From Neisseria musculi (lineage in GTDB: Bacteria; Pseudomonadota; Gammaproteobacteria; Burkholderiales; Neisseriaceae): DNA of 64,000 nucleotides. Position 1 is the first letter of the stretch. Each line of letters opens with the position of its first letter. Where the stretch lies: assembly GCF_014297595.2 (NCBI RefSeq), contig NZ_CP060414.2:434001-498000 (forward strand), in the 5' to 3' direction. The position numbers were made by a program, and so were the translations under genes. Positions 38,881-48,577 of the stretch are shown one piece after another. The notes beneath the pieces were generated by a model. That model did not search any database. It saw only the letters and a program-made list of their open reading frames with translations, and was not told where the DNA came from.

Positions 38881-39393
38881 ATGAAAACCGCCGTCGCCTG
38901 CACCGCACACACACAATCTGCCGTTTTACACCGCCTCCATTTGGTTGTGGACGGCAACGGTCACCGCAACGATTTATGCGCAGCCCCATTGCCGGAAACC
39001 GAGGGTATCCAAGTGAGTGAGGCGCTGCTGCCGCAAATCCGCACCGTTGCCGCGCTGATTGCCGCCATGCGTTATGATTTTGACAGCCGCAGCCCTGCTG
39101 TGTTTACCGAAGAAGCCGATTGGTTTGCCGCCCGAATCCTTGTTTTGGGGGTGCGCCGTTTCCATCTCGATGTTACCCTCATGCCTATGCTCAAATCGGC
39201 CAACCGCCGTGCCGCTGCTTTTGCCGCGTGCCGCAAACTGCCGTTTGTTCCTGCCGAAATCCGCATGAGCCTGCATGCAGGCCGCCCCGCTAATCTGCTG
39301 ATTGCGGAAACTGAGTGCAGCATGCACGACTGCGGCAATATCGTTGCCAACAGCTTGGCCTTGAAAAAACAGTTGCCTGTTTTTGAGATTTAA
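38881..39393 (+). CDS. Conserved hypothetical protein
   Basis: 170 residues from ATG 38881, ribosome site aggagc. No signal peptide or membrane span and no recognised domain. There are two Cys pairs (ACTAH near the start; ECSMHDCGN near the end). Codon use resembles the chromosome, so it is likely a real gene. It is downstream of the candidate leader. Confidence 0.7.
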   Translation: MKTAVACTAHTQSAVLHRLHLVVDGNGHRNDLCAAPLPETEGIQVSEALLPQIRTVAALIAAMRYDFDSRSPAVFTEEADWFAARILVLGVRRFHLDVTLMPMLKSANRRAAAFAACRKLPFVPAEIRMSLHAGRPANLLIAETECSMHDCGNIVANSLALKKQLPVFEI

Positions 39394-39689
39394 CCATCAA
39401 CACATGATTGAAATGTTGGGCAGGGCAGCATAGCCGGGCAGGCGCAATCGGTATCTTGTTTGCAGGGATGGCGGATTCACACATTCTCAGTAAAGCAGGC
39501 TGCAAACATTACAGCCTGTGCGGCAAGGCACGGTCACGCCGAAACCAAAATAAAGCGGATTCACTGATTCAATATAACGCCGCATTGCCGCAACGGCGCG
39601 ATGTACAGCTTTTTCAGACGGCCTACTAACCATCAAGCGATCAAGAAGCAGTAATGATGGGCATATAGATCCAAACAAAATGCCAACAA

Positions 39690-39921
39690 GAATGGCAAAT
39701 GTCGGTTTTAATGGCATCCGGCAAGGCTGATTTCAACGGCAATGTCCACGGCAGCGATTTGCTCCAGTTGCCCAGCCAAACCTGCCTATACTTGCGCCGG
39801 CCGCTACAGCCATTACTGCGTTATGCTTTCGGCAGATAAAGTTACCTTTTCATAAAGTTACTTTTTAAAGAGCCGGTTTATGCGGGAAGGCCGGCTACTT
39901 TTTCAGCCGGCATCGATAACG
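39690..39921 (+). pseudogene. Remnant of hotdog-fold acyl-CoA thioesterase
   Basis: Reads EWQMSVLMASGKADFNGNVHGSD, then in shifted frames CAGRYSHYCVMLSADKVTF and KEPVYAGRPATFSAGI. These align in order with the YciA/acyl-CoA hydrolase pattern (NVHGG, CASRY, VDxVxFxEP). Frameshifts and a small duplication of aaagttac at about 39838-39865 break it. Confidence 0.6.
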
Positions 39922-40174
39922 AATACATCACCGCCGCCATGCAAGATACCCTGCAACGCAGCCGGCACAACCCGGCGGTCAGTCCCTCCGACTGCATCAC
40001 CGATGATTTCCGCCAACAATACAATCACCGCGCACTCCAATATCCACTGCGGCTGCCAGGCTTGCGGCCATCAAACAAACAAGCAATGCTGAGTGCTTCA
40101 TATCGTCATTTTTTACTTACTATAATGAAATACCGATTCCGCTGAAAAACATTATAAAAATAAAAGGATAAAAC

Positions 40175-40855
40175 ATGAAAAAACTCCTGATGTTTCTCGC
40201 GTTATCCCCGCTGGCGGCACTCGCGCAGAATACGCCCGCGCACGTTCTGCAAAGCTGGCAGGCCGCTTACCAGGAACAACAATTCCAACAGCGGCAGCTC
40301 ATGGGGCAAATACAGCACAATCTCACACATTGCGGTGATATCCACGGTTATGGCTGTTGGCAAAACACCTCGCACTCGTCCGGCGGACAGGCGAAAGCAC
40401 AATAAACCGCCGCGCAGGGAATTGTTCCGCAACACTTGCACCCGCAATGGCATCCTGCCGGCAACTTCGGCTTTATTTACATCGGCTTGAATTCTAACGC
40501 TTTTGCCGACAGCGGCTCCTCACCCGGCACGGTCGGCTACGACAGCCTCTCCGATGCCGGTGCCGCCGCCAAAAATGCTCAACGCTTGTGCTTTGACAGC
40601 GGTGCGCACGCTCACGAGAGCTGCCGACCGCTCTTTGCCTACCGCAACATGTGCGGTGCGGTAGCGGCCGGTAAATTGCGCAACGGACGCGGCAAGCGAT
40701 TTTATCCCTCGGCGGCCGTTGTGCATACCAAAGAACAAGCCGAGGCGGCAGCGCTTGCCAACTGCCGCGCCGACAGCGCGGTAAACCCGCGAAGCCGTGA
40801 AACCAGAGGAAGCGCGGGCGAAAGTTGCGCCAATGCCACCAAAACCCTGCGATAA
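40175..40855 (+). pseudogene. Secreted DUF4189-type protein with internal stop
   Basis: The first 76 codons encode a signal peptide (MKKLLMFLALSPLAALAQ) and a Gln-rich stretch, ending in TAA at 40403. The same frame continues as a DUF4189-like domain (AKNAQRLCFDSG, NMCGAVAAGKL, EQAEAAALANC). Reading through the stop gives one coherent protein, so this looks like a nonsense-mutated gene. A short secreted peptide may still be made. Confidence 0.65.
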
Positions 40856-40865
40856 GGATAAAACC

Positions 40866-41063
40866 ATGAACCTGAAACTGCTCGTTTGTTTTGCGCTGCT
40901 GCCCGGCGGCTGTGTTGCCGCTCCCTATCATGGCAGCGGTGCATCCAATACCAGCTCCACACGCGCCGCTCGGCAGCAAAACGCCGTCTCGCCGCCCGCC
41001 GCACTCTCTGCAACCGTGATCGAGTGTATCTATCAGCAAGGATGCCGTTCGGTTACGCCCTAA
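40866..41063 (+). CDS. Small exported protein or lipoprotein
   Basis: 65 residues from ATG 40866, just after the DUF4189 frame, ribosome site aaggat. The signal sequence ends LLPGGC, a possible lipobox, followed by a Ser/Ala-rich chain and two more Cys. Function unknown. Confidence 0.5.
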   Translation: MNLKLLVCFALLPGGCVAAPYHGSGASNTSSTRAARQQNAVSPPAALSATVIECIYQQGCRSVTP

Positions 41064-41084
41064 AATGCTAAAAATACACGGTAT

Positions 41085-41129
41085 AAAGCGCTTTTCAATG
41101 ACATTTTTTGCCATAAAAAGTGCTTTTTA
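41085..41129 (+). terminator. Probable terminator
   Basis: agcgctttt pairs with aaaaagtgct (one G-U), then TTTT, just after the small exported protein. Confidence 0.55.
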
Positions 41130-41215
41130 ATTTTTATAATAGAAAACAGCATCTTGCAGATATGCGGGCTGCACCCCGCCGGAAGCGGGCATAGGCGTAA
41201 AGGCACAGAATAGCC

Positions 41216-41386
41216 GCGAGAGCCCTTCGCCACACCAACAGCCGCTGTTTCACCAGCGGTAGCCATGGAAAACGGCCGACTTGTGCCCGCGCCACTGGAT
41301 TTGAAAACCGAACAGCAGCGCTGCAGTTTCGAATCCGCCGAACAATGCAAAGCTCGTGGTAATATGCCCGGCAGCAATGCCTGAGG
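41216..41386 (+). other. Possible gene fragment in a decayed stretch
   Basis: An open stretch reads AMENGRLVPAPLDLKTEQQ and RCSFESAEQCKARGN before a stop. The Cys pattern looks protein-like, but there is no clear start. The remaining gap 41387-41900 has only scattered uptake-sequence halves. Confidence 0.3.
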
Positions 41387-41901
41387 AGAAGCATGGCTCA
41401 TTACTTCTGCGTCTTAGTGCAAAAATAATGGTTTTATACACCCTCAAAGCAGCAACAGAGCGGATCTGTATTCCTCTGTTGTCTGCAGCCCGCCGGAAAC
41501 AGATTTTTCCCCATAAGCCGATCCACTTTCAAAATAATGGCGGCATCGTCCGCACCACCATGCTGATACGAACTACGGCTTGTTTTGGCTCATTTTAAAG
41601 CGGGGTAGCGGTTCTACAGCGTATAGGTTCACACTTATCTTAACATGCCTCTTAATTGTATTATGTGGCCGTCTGAAATCTTAAAAGCTTTCAGAAGGCC
41701 TGTGCGGAAGACGGTCCTGGGGACAGGGGCTCAAACTGGATTTGAAGCCTTTCAACGTGTCAAACGATGGCGCCAATGCCGAAATGCCCGCACCGGTGGG
41801 GATGTTTAAAGCAACCATTGGGCAAACGGCCTGCCGCTTCGGCCGGGGAACCCAAAGCCCGTTACCGCTGAAATCCTGCATACAACCAAGCCCGCGGCCG
41901 T

Positions 41902-42475
41902 CTGAAAACCATCGCGGGCACGGGCGGAAACGCCGCCGTACTTTCGCCGGCCATAACGGCTGACATCGAGAACAGTCCGCCAACCGGCAGCCCATCTCGG
42001 GTTTGACTCCAAGCAAAATCTATCAGGCACCGCCATAAACGGCAGACTGCACATTACCGGGCTCGATCCCAAACAAAGTCCCTCCAAGTAAACGCCGCCG
42101 TACTTTCGCCGGCCATAACGGCCAAAACAAAGATGCCCTGCCAATCGGCAGCTATTCCAGATTTGACCTCAAACAAAGTCCGTCAGGCACCGCCATAAAC
42201 GGCAGGCCGCGCATTTCCAACTCAGACAGGAGTCGGGCACGGGGGCACCGTATGCCGGCATCGGCTGCGTATGCGTACCGTTTGAACGCCTTTCCCGGCC
42301 GTCTGAAAGCCGGGAAAACCAAACGGAATACGACAAACCCCGTTACGGTTTCACAATATCAACAAATAATGCTGAAAATAAACAACCCCGAATACAAAAG
42401 TGCCCGCAAAAGCAGGGCACGGCTTGGTTGCCGGTTGGATACGCAAACGGCGTTGATGATTCAATATATTGTTTG
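41902..42475 (+). pseudogene. Piv remnant with internal duplication
   Basis: Sequence matching the Piv C-terminal third appears twice in tandem (41902-42056 and 42060-42224). Both contain gccgtactttcgccggccataacggc and aggcaccgccataaacggca. They are followed by the tail AYRLNAFP, NQTEYDK-like codons, the terminator hairpin and the shared right-end sequence. Many stops and frameshifts. It ends next to the stop codon of the ABC gene. Confidence 0.8.
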
Positions 42476-42483
42476 CGTTATGG

Positions 42484-43344
42484 TTATTCGGTATCCACCC
42501 GTTTTTCGATGTCTTTTAATTTGGAAAATTCTTCCAGCAGGCGCGGGCCGTCGTCTAATGCAACGGCAAATGTCCACAAATACGTCATCACCGCATAGAT
42601 GTGCCCCGCGCTTACGGTGCGGCTGCCCAACTGTATAACCGCTGTGCCGAACACGACCGCCATGGCCACGCCTATCCATAAAAAGCCCAGTGCTTCCCGG
42701 TTAGACAGGCGGATACGCAAGCGTGCCGTGTATCGGTAATGCCTTTGCAGCTGCTCGCGGCCGGCGTTTTCAATCAGGCAGACTTCTTTTTCCAGGCGGT
42801 TGTTTAGGCGGGCGTAGAGGCTGTCGTTGGTTTGGGCGTAGCGCGGCAGCATCAGGCCGAATACCAGCAATACAGCCGCTGCGGCCGCGCCTGCCCAAAA
42901 TTCTAAAAACAGCAGCATTATGCCCGCGCCGATCAAAGAGAAGCCGGACATAATCAATGTGGGCAAATGGATTTCAAAAAAATCCACCAATTCGTGCGAC
43001 AACATCACCCGTGCGCTGATGGCTGAGGTGTCTGCACCTTGCGCACGTTGGCGCATAATCACGGGCACGGTTAAATCGGCATACATTCTGGCAAACACGC
43101 GCGTATCCACGCTGCGCCGCAGTGCGCCCAAGCTCCACGCGGCCAACACGAATACGCTGTATAACAATGCTTTGAATATTTCTCCGCGCACCATTGCATC
43201 GATGGCGAATGCGGAAAACAAGGGGTAGGTCAGATAGAGGATGTTTTCCGCCGCCACCAGGCCGAATGTGAACAGCAGGCGTTTTTGATTGTGGCGGGCA
43301 AGGTATTTGAGCGCCTGCCAATTATCGGTTGCTTTGATTGCCAT
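42484..43344 (-). CDS. ABC transporter six-TM domain protein without ATPase
   Basis: 286 residues with about six spans in two blocks (LYLTYPLFSAFAIDAMV; ALLYSVFVLAAWSLGAL; IMSGFSLIGAGIMLLFLEF; GFLWIGVAMAVVFGTAVI), matching Pfam ABC_membrane_3. No Walker motifs follow, so it depends on another ATPase or has a non-transport role. Its start overlaps the end of the MarR gene by 23 bases. Confidence 0.8.
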   Translation of the reverse strand: MAIKATDNWQALKYLARHNQKRLLFTFGLVAAENILYLTYPLFSAFAIDAMVRGEIFKALLYSVFVLAAWSLGALRRSVDTRVFARMYADLTVPVIMRQRAQGADTSAISARVMLSHELVDFFEIHLPTLIMSGFSLIGAGIMLLFLEFWAGAAAAAVLLVFGLMLPRYAQTNDSLYARLNNRLEKEVCLIENAGREQLQRHYRYTARLRIRLSNREALGFLWIGVAMAVVFGTAVIQLGSRTVSAGHIYAVMTYLWTFAVALDDGPRLLEEFSKLKDIEKRVDTE

Positions 43345-43774
43345 GATTCCATTCTGCCTGTTGGGTGAAAACGAGCTGCAAATGTTGAAGCTGCTTGATT
43401 AATTGGTTTAATTTTTCCAAGCCGAACAGTTCGGCGGTTTGTGTTTCCAGCGCGTGAAGCGCGGCAACCATCGGCAGGGTGCGGCTTGCGCCCGCTTCGC
43501 TTAAAAACAGCCGCTTGCTGCGTTTGTCGTGCGGGTCGGCTTCCGTGCGCAGCCAGCCTTTTTCTGCCAACTGCCTGCAGACGAATGACACGGTTTGTTT
43601 GGGCAAATGCCATTCTTCGCCGATTTCTTTGGGCGTGGCCGAGCCGTGCCGACCGATTTGGTATAACACGAAAAATTCATTGGCGCTCAAGCCGCGCTGT
43701 TTTGCCCATCGGACGTAAACATCCAATAATGTGGCGCAGGTTTCGGCAAGGGCATCGAAAGGGGAAGGGTTCAT
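43322..43774 (-). CDS. MarR-family transcriptional regulator
   Basis: 150 residues. Winged helix-turn-helix: LSANEFFVLYQIGRHGSATPKEIGEEWHLPKQTVS, and the wing DPHDKRSKRLFLSEAG. It is the first gene of a two-gene operon with the membrane ABC protein. The perfect inverted repeat at 43792-43826 upstream is the likely operator for autoregulation. Confidence 0.9.
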   Translation of the reverse strand: MNPSPFDALAETCATLLDVYVRWAKQRGLSANEFFVLYQIGRHGSATPKEIGEEWHLPKQTVSFVCRQLAEKGWLRTEADPHDKRSKRLFLSEAGASRTLPMVAALHALETQTAELFGLEKLNQLIKQLQHLQLVFTQQAEWNHGNQSNR

Positions 43775-43791
43775 GATGGTGCGTTGATAAT

Positions 43792-43826
43792 GTACAATAT
43801 AGTACTATTATAGTCTGATATTGTAC
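43792..43826. promoter_or_regulatory. Probable MarR operator
   Basis: gtacaatat (43792-43800) and its perfect inverse atattgtac (43818-43826) are 17 bases apart, with the palindrome agtact between. It lies 18 bases before the MarR start codon. Confidence 0.7.
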
Positions 43827-43927
43827 TTTTAGAAAGACTGTTGGCCTAACCCGACAAAGTCTTATCAAACTAAAACGGCGGAAACAGGTTTTTGATTTGA
43901 ATGGATACCGATAACAGGGAAACAACA

Positions 43928-43953
43928 GGCCGTCTGAAAATTTTCAGACGGCC
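43928..43953. terminator. Inverted DUS terminator after surA
   Basis: ggccgtctgaaaattttcag then acggcc; perfect inverted pair 37 bases beyond the surA stop. Confidence 0.8.
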
Positions 43954-43989
43954 TGGTTGCCGCGGTTGCTGCCGTATGTTGCAGGCTGA

Positions 43990-44946
43990 TCAGCGGCGGA
44001 TTTCTACATAAGCGTTTTCGTGCAGTTCTTTGAGCAGGTTGGCGGTGGCCTGCTCGGCTTTTTGGCGGGCGATATATTGGCGTACGGCTTCACGCTGCCG
44101 TTCTTCGTGAGTGCCTGCTTCGCGCACATCGTTCAGTTTGATGATGTGCCAGCCGAACTGGCTGCGCACGGGGCGGCTGATTTGGCCGGGTTTCAGGCTG
44201 TGTACGGCATTTTCAAACTCGGGCACCATTTGGCCGTCTGAAAACCAGCCCAAATCACCGCCGCCGGCTGCACTGCCGTCTTGCGAATATTGGCGGGCCA
44301 GGGCGGCAAAATCGTTACCGCTGCGTGCCTGGTTGTAGATTTTCCGGATACCGCTTTCAGCGGCTTTGGCGGCGTTGGCGTTTTCGGCTTTCAGCAGAAT
44401 GTGCTGGGCGCGGTATTGGCGCAGAGGCTCGCCTTGCGGCAGGGCGGCGCCTTGCTGCTTGGCGTGGGCAATCATGCTGTCTATTTCGGCATCGCTCACG
44501 CGGCTTTGCTGCATCACGGCCTGCTGGCGCACTTTTTGGGTGATGATGCTGTCGGCAACGCTGCGGCGCACGGCGGCTTTGCTCACGCCTCTTTGGGCGG
44601 CTTGGGCATAAAGACCCTCGATAGTGGTTCTGCGGGATTGGGCGATATCGCTTAAGGCAGCATCGATTTCGGCATTGCCGGCGGTGATGTTGCGGCGTTT
44701 TCCGGCCTGAACGATCAGTGATTGGTTGATCAGCTGCTGCAACACCTGGGTACGCAGTTCGGCTTCATTAACATTTTTGCCCAAGCGGCTGCGGGCTTCG
44801 GCCATGCCTTGGCGCACATCGCGCTGGGTGATGACTTCGCTGCCGGCTACGGCGGCAATGCCGTCTACCTGCTTGATTTCGGCGGCTGGTGCAGTTTGCA
44901 GGGCAAAGCCGAGAGCGGCGGCCAGCATCAGGGGTTTGAAATTCAT
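43990..44946 (-). CDS. surA: Periplasmic peptidyl-prolyl isomerase / chaperone SurA
   Basis: 318 residues with a signal peptide ending APAA. The N-terminal chaperone region (IAAVAGSEVITQRDV) and a single parvulin domain (AQHILLKAEN, YSQDGSAAGGGDLGWFSDGQMVPEFE, SQFGWHIIKL) are present. Enterobacterial SurA has two parvulin domains; the single-domain form fits Neisseria. The start overlaps the lptD stop by four bases, as in the classic lptD-surA operon. Confidence 0.93.
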   Translation of the reverse strand: MNFKPLMLAAALGFALQTAPAAEIKQVDGIAAVAGSEVITQRDVRQGMAEARSRLGKNVNEAELRTQVLQQLINQSLIVQAGKRRNITAGNAEIDAALSDIAQSRRTTIEGLYAQAAQRGVSKAAVRRSVADSIITQKVRQQAVMQQSRVSDAEIDSMIAHAKQQGAALPQGEPLRQYRAQHILLKAENANAAKAAESGIRKIYNQARSGNDFAALARQYSQDGSAAGGGDLGWFSDGQMVPEFENAVHSLKPGQISRPVRSQFGWHIIKLNDVREAGTHEERQREAVRQYIARQKAEQATANLLKELHENAYVEIRR

Positions 44947-47273
44947 GGTTTGACTACCTCGTTGGTTTTGCTGTAGCCGGGAACGGCCAAGCGCAGTTTT
45001 TCGAAGGGGTTGTTGCCGATATTGCTCAAGTCTTTCAACTGCAGGTTGAAAAATACGGCGTTTTTGGTGCTGTTCAGGCCGGTTACGTAGCGTTGGCCGA
45101 CAACGCTGGCACTCCAGCAGCCGCAGCCGCTTTTATATTCGAGGCCGGCGAGCATTTCAATCGGTTTTCTGCCCTGCATCTCATAATTATAGCGGGCAAC
45201 GGCGTAAAGGTTTCGGGTAAGCGGCCATTGGGCGGCCAAGTCTATCTGGCGGATTTTGTCGTATAAATATACGCCGTTGTCTTGCAGGTAGATTCTTTCG
45301 TTGCGGCCGTATTTATAACGCGCACTTAATACTTTGCCGGGGCCGGGATGATAGAGCAGGGCGGCCGAATAGCTTTGGGCACGGCTTTCGTTTTGGTTGT
45401 AGTGGATATCGGTGTCGATGCGGATGCTGTCGGTGATTTGGCCGTTGGCAAATGCCACCCAGTCGGAACGGTTGCGCGGGTAGCGGCCGATGTTGCCGTC
45501 GGGCTGGACGTTATCGTTTTTCAGGTAAAATTTTTGGCCGATGCCGGCGCGAAACAGTTCGGCACCGCTGCGGGGGGTGAGCAGGCGGGTTTGCACAGCG
45601 GTGGAAACGCTGTTGGCCGAATTGACGCGGTCGTTGCCCGAATAGAGGTTTTCACGGAAGAGTTGGTCGTAGCTGAAACTGTTTTCAGAGGTGTCGAAGT
45701 TGGGCAGGTCGTTTTGCGATTTGGTGGGGATGTAGTTGTAAAACAGGCGCGGTTCCAGCGTTTGCAGATAACTGCTTCCTAAAAACGCAGTTTTGCGCTC
45801 GAAAGTCATGCCGCTGTCGATGTTGAACACCGGCAGGGTAAGGCCGGCGGTGCGGGAAGGTTTGCCGCCGAATGCTTCCAAATCGTAATATGCCGAATGT
45901 ACGCCGATTTTCGGGCGGATATAACCCCATGAGTTGTGGAAGTTCCATTTCACGCTGGGTTTGACCACCACGCGTTTGCCCGATTGTTTGCTGTTGTGGT
46001 CAAAGCGTGTGAATTGGCCGAATACGTCTATTTGGGCATTGCCGATGTTTTTGTTCCAAGCGCCCTGCAGGCGCGGCATGATGGCGTAGGGTTCGTCTTT
46101 ATAGCCGTAGATATTGGCCAGCGTTTGGTATTTCTGCACGGTGAAGTGGCCATCGAACGCGCCATTCCATAAAGTGTCGTTATAGTTCAGCCAAACTTGG
46201 CGGTTGAGATTGACATTGGCGGCGATGTCGTCTTGGCCGTAGAAATCGCGGTAGTAATTGTTGTCGGAAACGCGGTTATAGTCGATTCCGCCGCTGAGCT
46301 TGGAAGTGAACTGCTGGTTGTGGTTCAACTTAAACTGGTAGCGGTTGCTGTGTTCGCTTTTGCGGTCATCGGGCATCCAGGTGCCTTCGATTTGGCCGGC
46401 GTATTTCGGCTGCAGATAGCGGAACTGGCCGCCGAGGCGCGCGCCGCGGCTGCCGATAACGCCGGGGGTGATGGTGGCATCGTAATTGGGTGCGAGGTTC
46501 AGGTAATAGGGCAGATCCAGCTCCAGGCCGTCTGAACCGAGGCCGACAGTGGGAACCAACAGGCCGCTTTTGCGGTTGCCGTTGAGCGGAAAATCCGCCC
46601 ACGGCGTGTAGAGAACGGGCACACCGCCGAACACCAGCGAAGCGCCTTTGGCCACGCCGATGCCGGTGTTTTGGTCGGCCTCGATGCTTTTGGCTTTGAT
46701 ATACCAGCCCGCGTCTCCGGGCGAGCAGGTATTGAATCGGGTGTTGGTCAGTTTGTAGCGGCCGTTGCCCTGCATTTCGGCGGTTTCGCTCACGCTTTGG
46801 AGGCGGCGGCCGTTTTGCTCGCTTTCCAAACGGGTGTTGTGCGCGGTGCCGGTGCCTTCGGCCAGATTGTATTGCACGCCTTCGCCGGTAACGGTGGTGC
46901 CGTTTTGGTAGAGCACGAAAGTTTCACCGGCGGTAACGGTTGCGGCTGCTTGGTCGTAATCCACCCATTGCGCGTTCAATATCTGGCCGTTGCGCTCGAT
47001 TATCACACCGCCTTCGGCGCGCACTTTAACGTTGGTTTGACCCTCCACCGAATCGGCAGTTATGCGGGTGTAGTCGGCGGGCAGCGGTTGACCGCCGCTG
47101 CGTTCGATTTCCGGTATGGCATATGCCGCTGCCGCGTTTTTCAGTTTTTCGGGCGTACATGTCAGGCAGGTATCGCCCAGCGGCAGGCCGTCTGAAGCCT
47201 GAGCCGATGCCGCTGCGCCGAAACCCATGCCCAGGGCGAGCGCCACCGGTTTTAATGAAAATAAACGAACCAA
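44943..47273 (-). CDS. lptD: LPS-assembly outer membrane protein LptD
   Basis: 776 residues. Inserts lipopolysaccharide into the outer leaflet. Signal peptide ending SAQA, an N-terminal jellyroll (ADSVEGQTNVKVRAEGGVII), then a large beta-barrel. Cysteines at the mature N-terminus (CLTC) and near the C-terminus (SGCGCW) match the essential disulfides. It forms an operon with surA and is divergent from amgK. Confidence 0.95.
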   Translation of the reverse strand: MVRLFSLKPVALALGMGFGAAASAQASDGLPLGDTCLTCTPEKLKNAAAAYAIPEIERSGGQPLPADYTRITADSVEGQTNVKVRAEGGVIIERNGQILNAQWVDYDQAAATVTAGETFVLYQNGTTVTGEGVQYNLAEGTGTAHNTRLESEQNGRRLQSVSETAEMQGNGRYKLTNTRFNTCSPGDAGWYIKAKSIEADQNTGIGVAKGASLVFGGVPVLYTPWADFPLNGNRKSGLLVPTVGLGSDGLELDLPYYLNLAPNYDATITPGVIGSRGARLGGQFRYLQPKYAGQIEGTWMPDDRKSEHSNRYQFKLNHNQQFTSKLSGGIDYNRVSDNNYYRDFYGQDDIAANVNLNRQVWLNYNDTLWNGAFDGHFTVQKYQTLANIYGYKDEPYAIMPRLQGAWNKNIGNAQIDVFGQFTRFDHNSKQSGKRVVVKPSVKWNFHNSWGYIRPKIGVHSAYYDLEAFGGKPSRTAGLTLPVFNIDSGMTFERKTAFLGSSYLQTLEPRLFYNYIPTKSQNDLPNFDTSENSFSYDQLFRENLYSGNDRVNSANSVSTAVQTRLLTPRSGAELFRAGIGQKFYLKNDNVQPDGNIGRYPRNRSDWVAFANGQITDSIRIDTDIHYNQNESRAQSYSAALLYHPGPGKVLSARYKYGRNERIYLQDNGVYLYDKIRQIDLAAQWPLTRNLYAVARYNYEMQGRKPIEMLAGLEYKSGCGCWSASVVGQRYVTGLNSTKNAVFFNLQLKDLSNIGNNPFEKLRLAVPGYSKTNEVVKP

Positions 47274-47344
47274 AGTCTCACCTTAAATCGGTTTTGCCAG
47301 TTAGAATAGCGGCTATTCTAACCTGAAAAATCAAAAAAACCATC

Positions 47345-48349
47345 ATGCAACGACAAACCGAACTGAAAAACTGGCTGGAAAAGGTTTATCCGAACCGGGC
47401 TTTTGAATTGAGTTTTGCCGCCGCCGATGCAGATTTCCGGCGTTATTTCCGCGCTGCTTTTTCAGACGGCGGCACGGTTGTCTGCATGGATGCGCCGCCC
47501 GATAAAATGAGTGTGGCGCCTTATCTGAAAGTGCAGAAATTATTCGATATGATAAATGTGCCGCAGGTTTTGCATGTGGATGAAACGCTTGGTTTTATGG
47601 TGTTAAACGATTTGGGCAACACCACTTTTTTGGCCGCCATGCAGCAGGCGGATAATGAGCCGGCCGATAAAGCACTGCTGCTTGAAGCCATTGACGAGCT
47701 GGTGGTTTTGCAGAAAAACAGCCGCCCCGGCCAACTGCCCGAATACAGCCGCGAAGTGATGCTGCGCGAAATCAACCTGTTTCCCGAATGGTTTGTGGCC
47801 AAAGAGCTGGGCAAAACCCTGAATTTCAAGCAGAGCGGATGGTGGAACCAAACCGTTGAAACGCTGCTGCCGCCCCTGTTGGCACAGCCGCAGGTGTATG
47901 TGCACCGCGACTATATCGTCCGCAACCTGATGCTGGCCGAAGGCCGCCCGGGCGTGCTCGATTTTCAAGACGCGCTTTACGGCCCGGTTTCCTATGATTT
48001 GGTGTCACTCTTGCGCGATGCCTTTATCGAATGGGAAGAAGAGTTTGTGTTGGATTTGGTTATCCGCTATTGGGAAAAAGCACGTGCCGCCAGCCTGCCC
48101 GTGCCGGAGCAGTTTGACGAATTTTACCGTTGGTTTGAGTGGATGGGCGTGCAGCGCCATCTGAAAGTGGCGGGCATTTTTGCGCGCCTCTATTACCGCG
48201 ACGGCAAAGGCAAATACCGCCCCGAAATCCCGCGCTTTTTAAATTATCTGCGCCGCACCTCGCGCCGCTATCACGATTTGGCGCCGCTGTATGCGCTGCT
48301 GGTGGATTTGGTGGGCGATGAAGAGTTGGAAACGGGCTTTACTTTCTAG
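47345..48349 (+). CDS. amgK: Anomeric MurNAc/GlcNAc kinase AmgK
   Basis: 334 residues of the aminoglycoside phosphotransferase fold. VHRDYIVRNLML is the catalytic loop and VLDFQDALYGP the metal-binding loop. AmgK phosphorylates MurNAc at C1 in the MurU peptidoglycan-recycling pathway and typically lies divergent to lptD. The usual partner murU does not follow here. Confidence 0.85.
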   Translation: MQRQTELKNWLEKVYPNRAFELSFAAADADFRRYFRAAFSDGGTVVCMDAPPDKMSVAPYLKVQKLFDMINVPQVLHVDETLGFMVLNDLGNTTFLAAMQQADNEPADKALLLEAIDELVVLQKNSRPGQLPEYSREVMLREINLFPEWFVAKELGKTLNFKQSGWWNQTVETLLPPLLAQPQVYVHRDYIVRNLMLAEGRPGVLDFQDALYGPVSYDLVSLLRDAFIEWEEEFVLDLVIRYWEKARAASLPVPEQFDEFYRWFEWMGVQRHLKVAGIFARLYYRDGKGKYRPEIPRFLNYLRRTSRRYHDLAPLYALLVDLVGDEELETGFTF

Positions 48350-48577
48350 CGCCCTGCCTGCTCCGAAACTGTTTTTCAGACGGCCGGGGCATTCGGAACG
48401 GCCGTCTGAAAGGCTGGATGGACAACAAACACAGCATTGCTAAAACTGACTGCAAACCCACACCGGATTACAACAGCGCAGCGTAAAAAACACCCTGCCG
48501 CTTGCAACCGCTGCCTTTTGCCCCTATTCTGCACCCACCGGCGCGTACGCCGCGCCATTATCAAAGGAAAAACTTCC

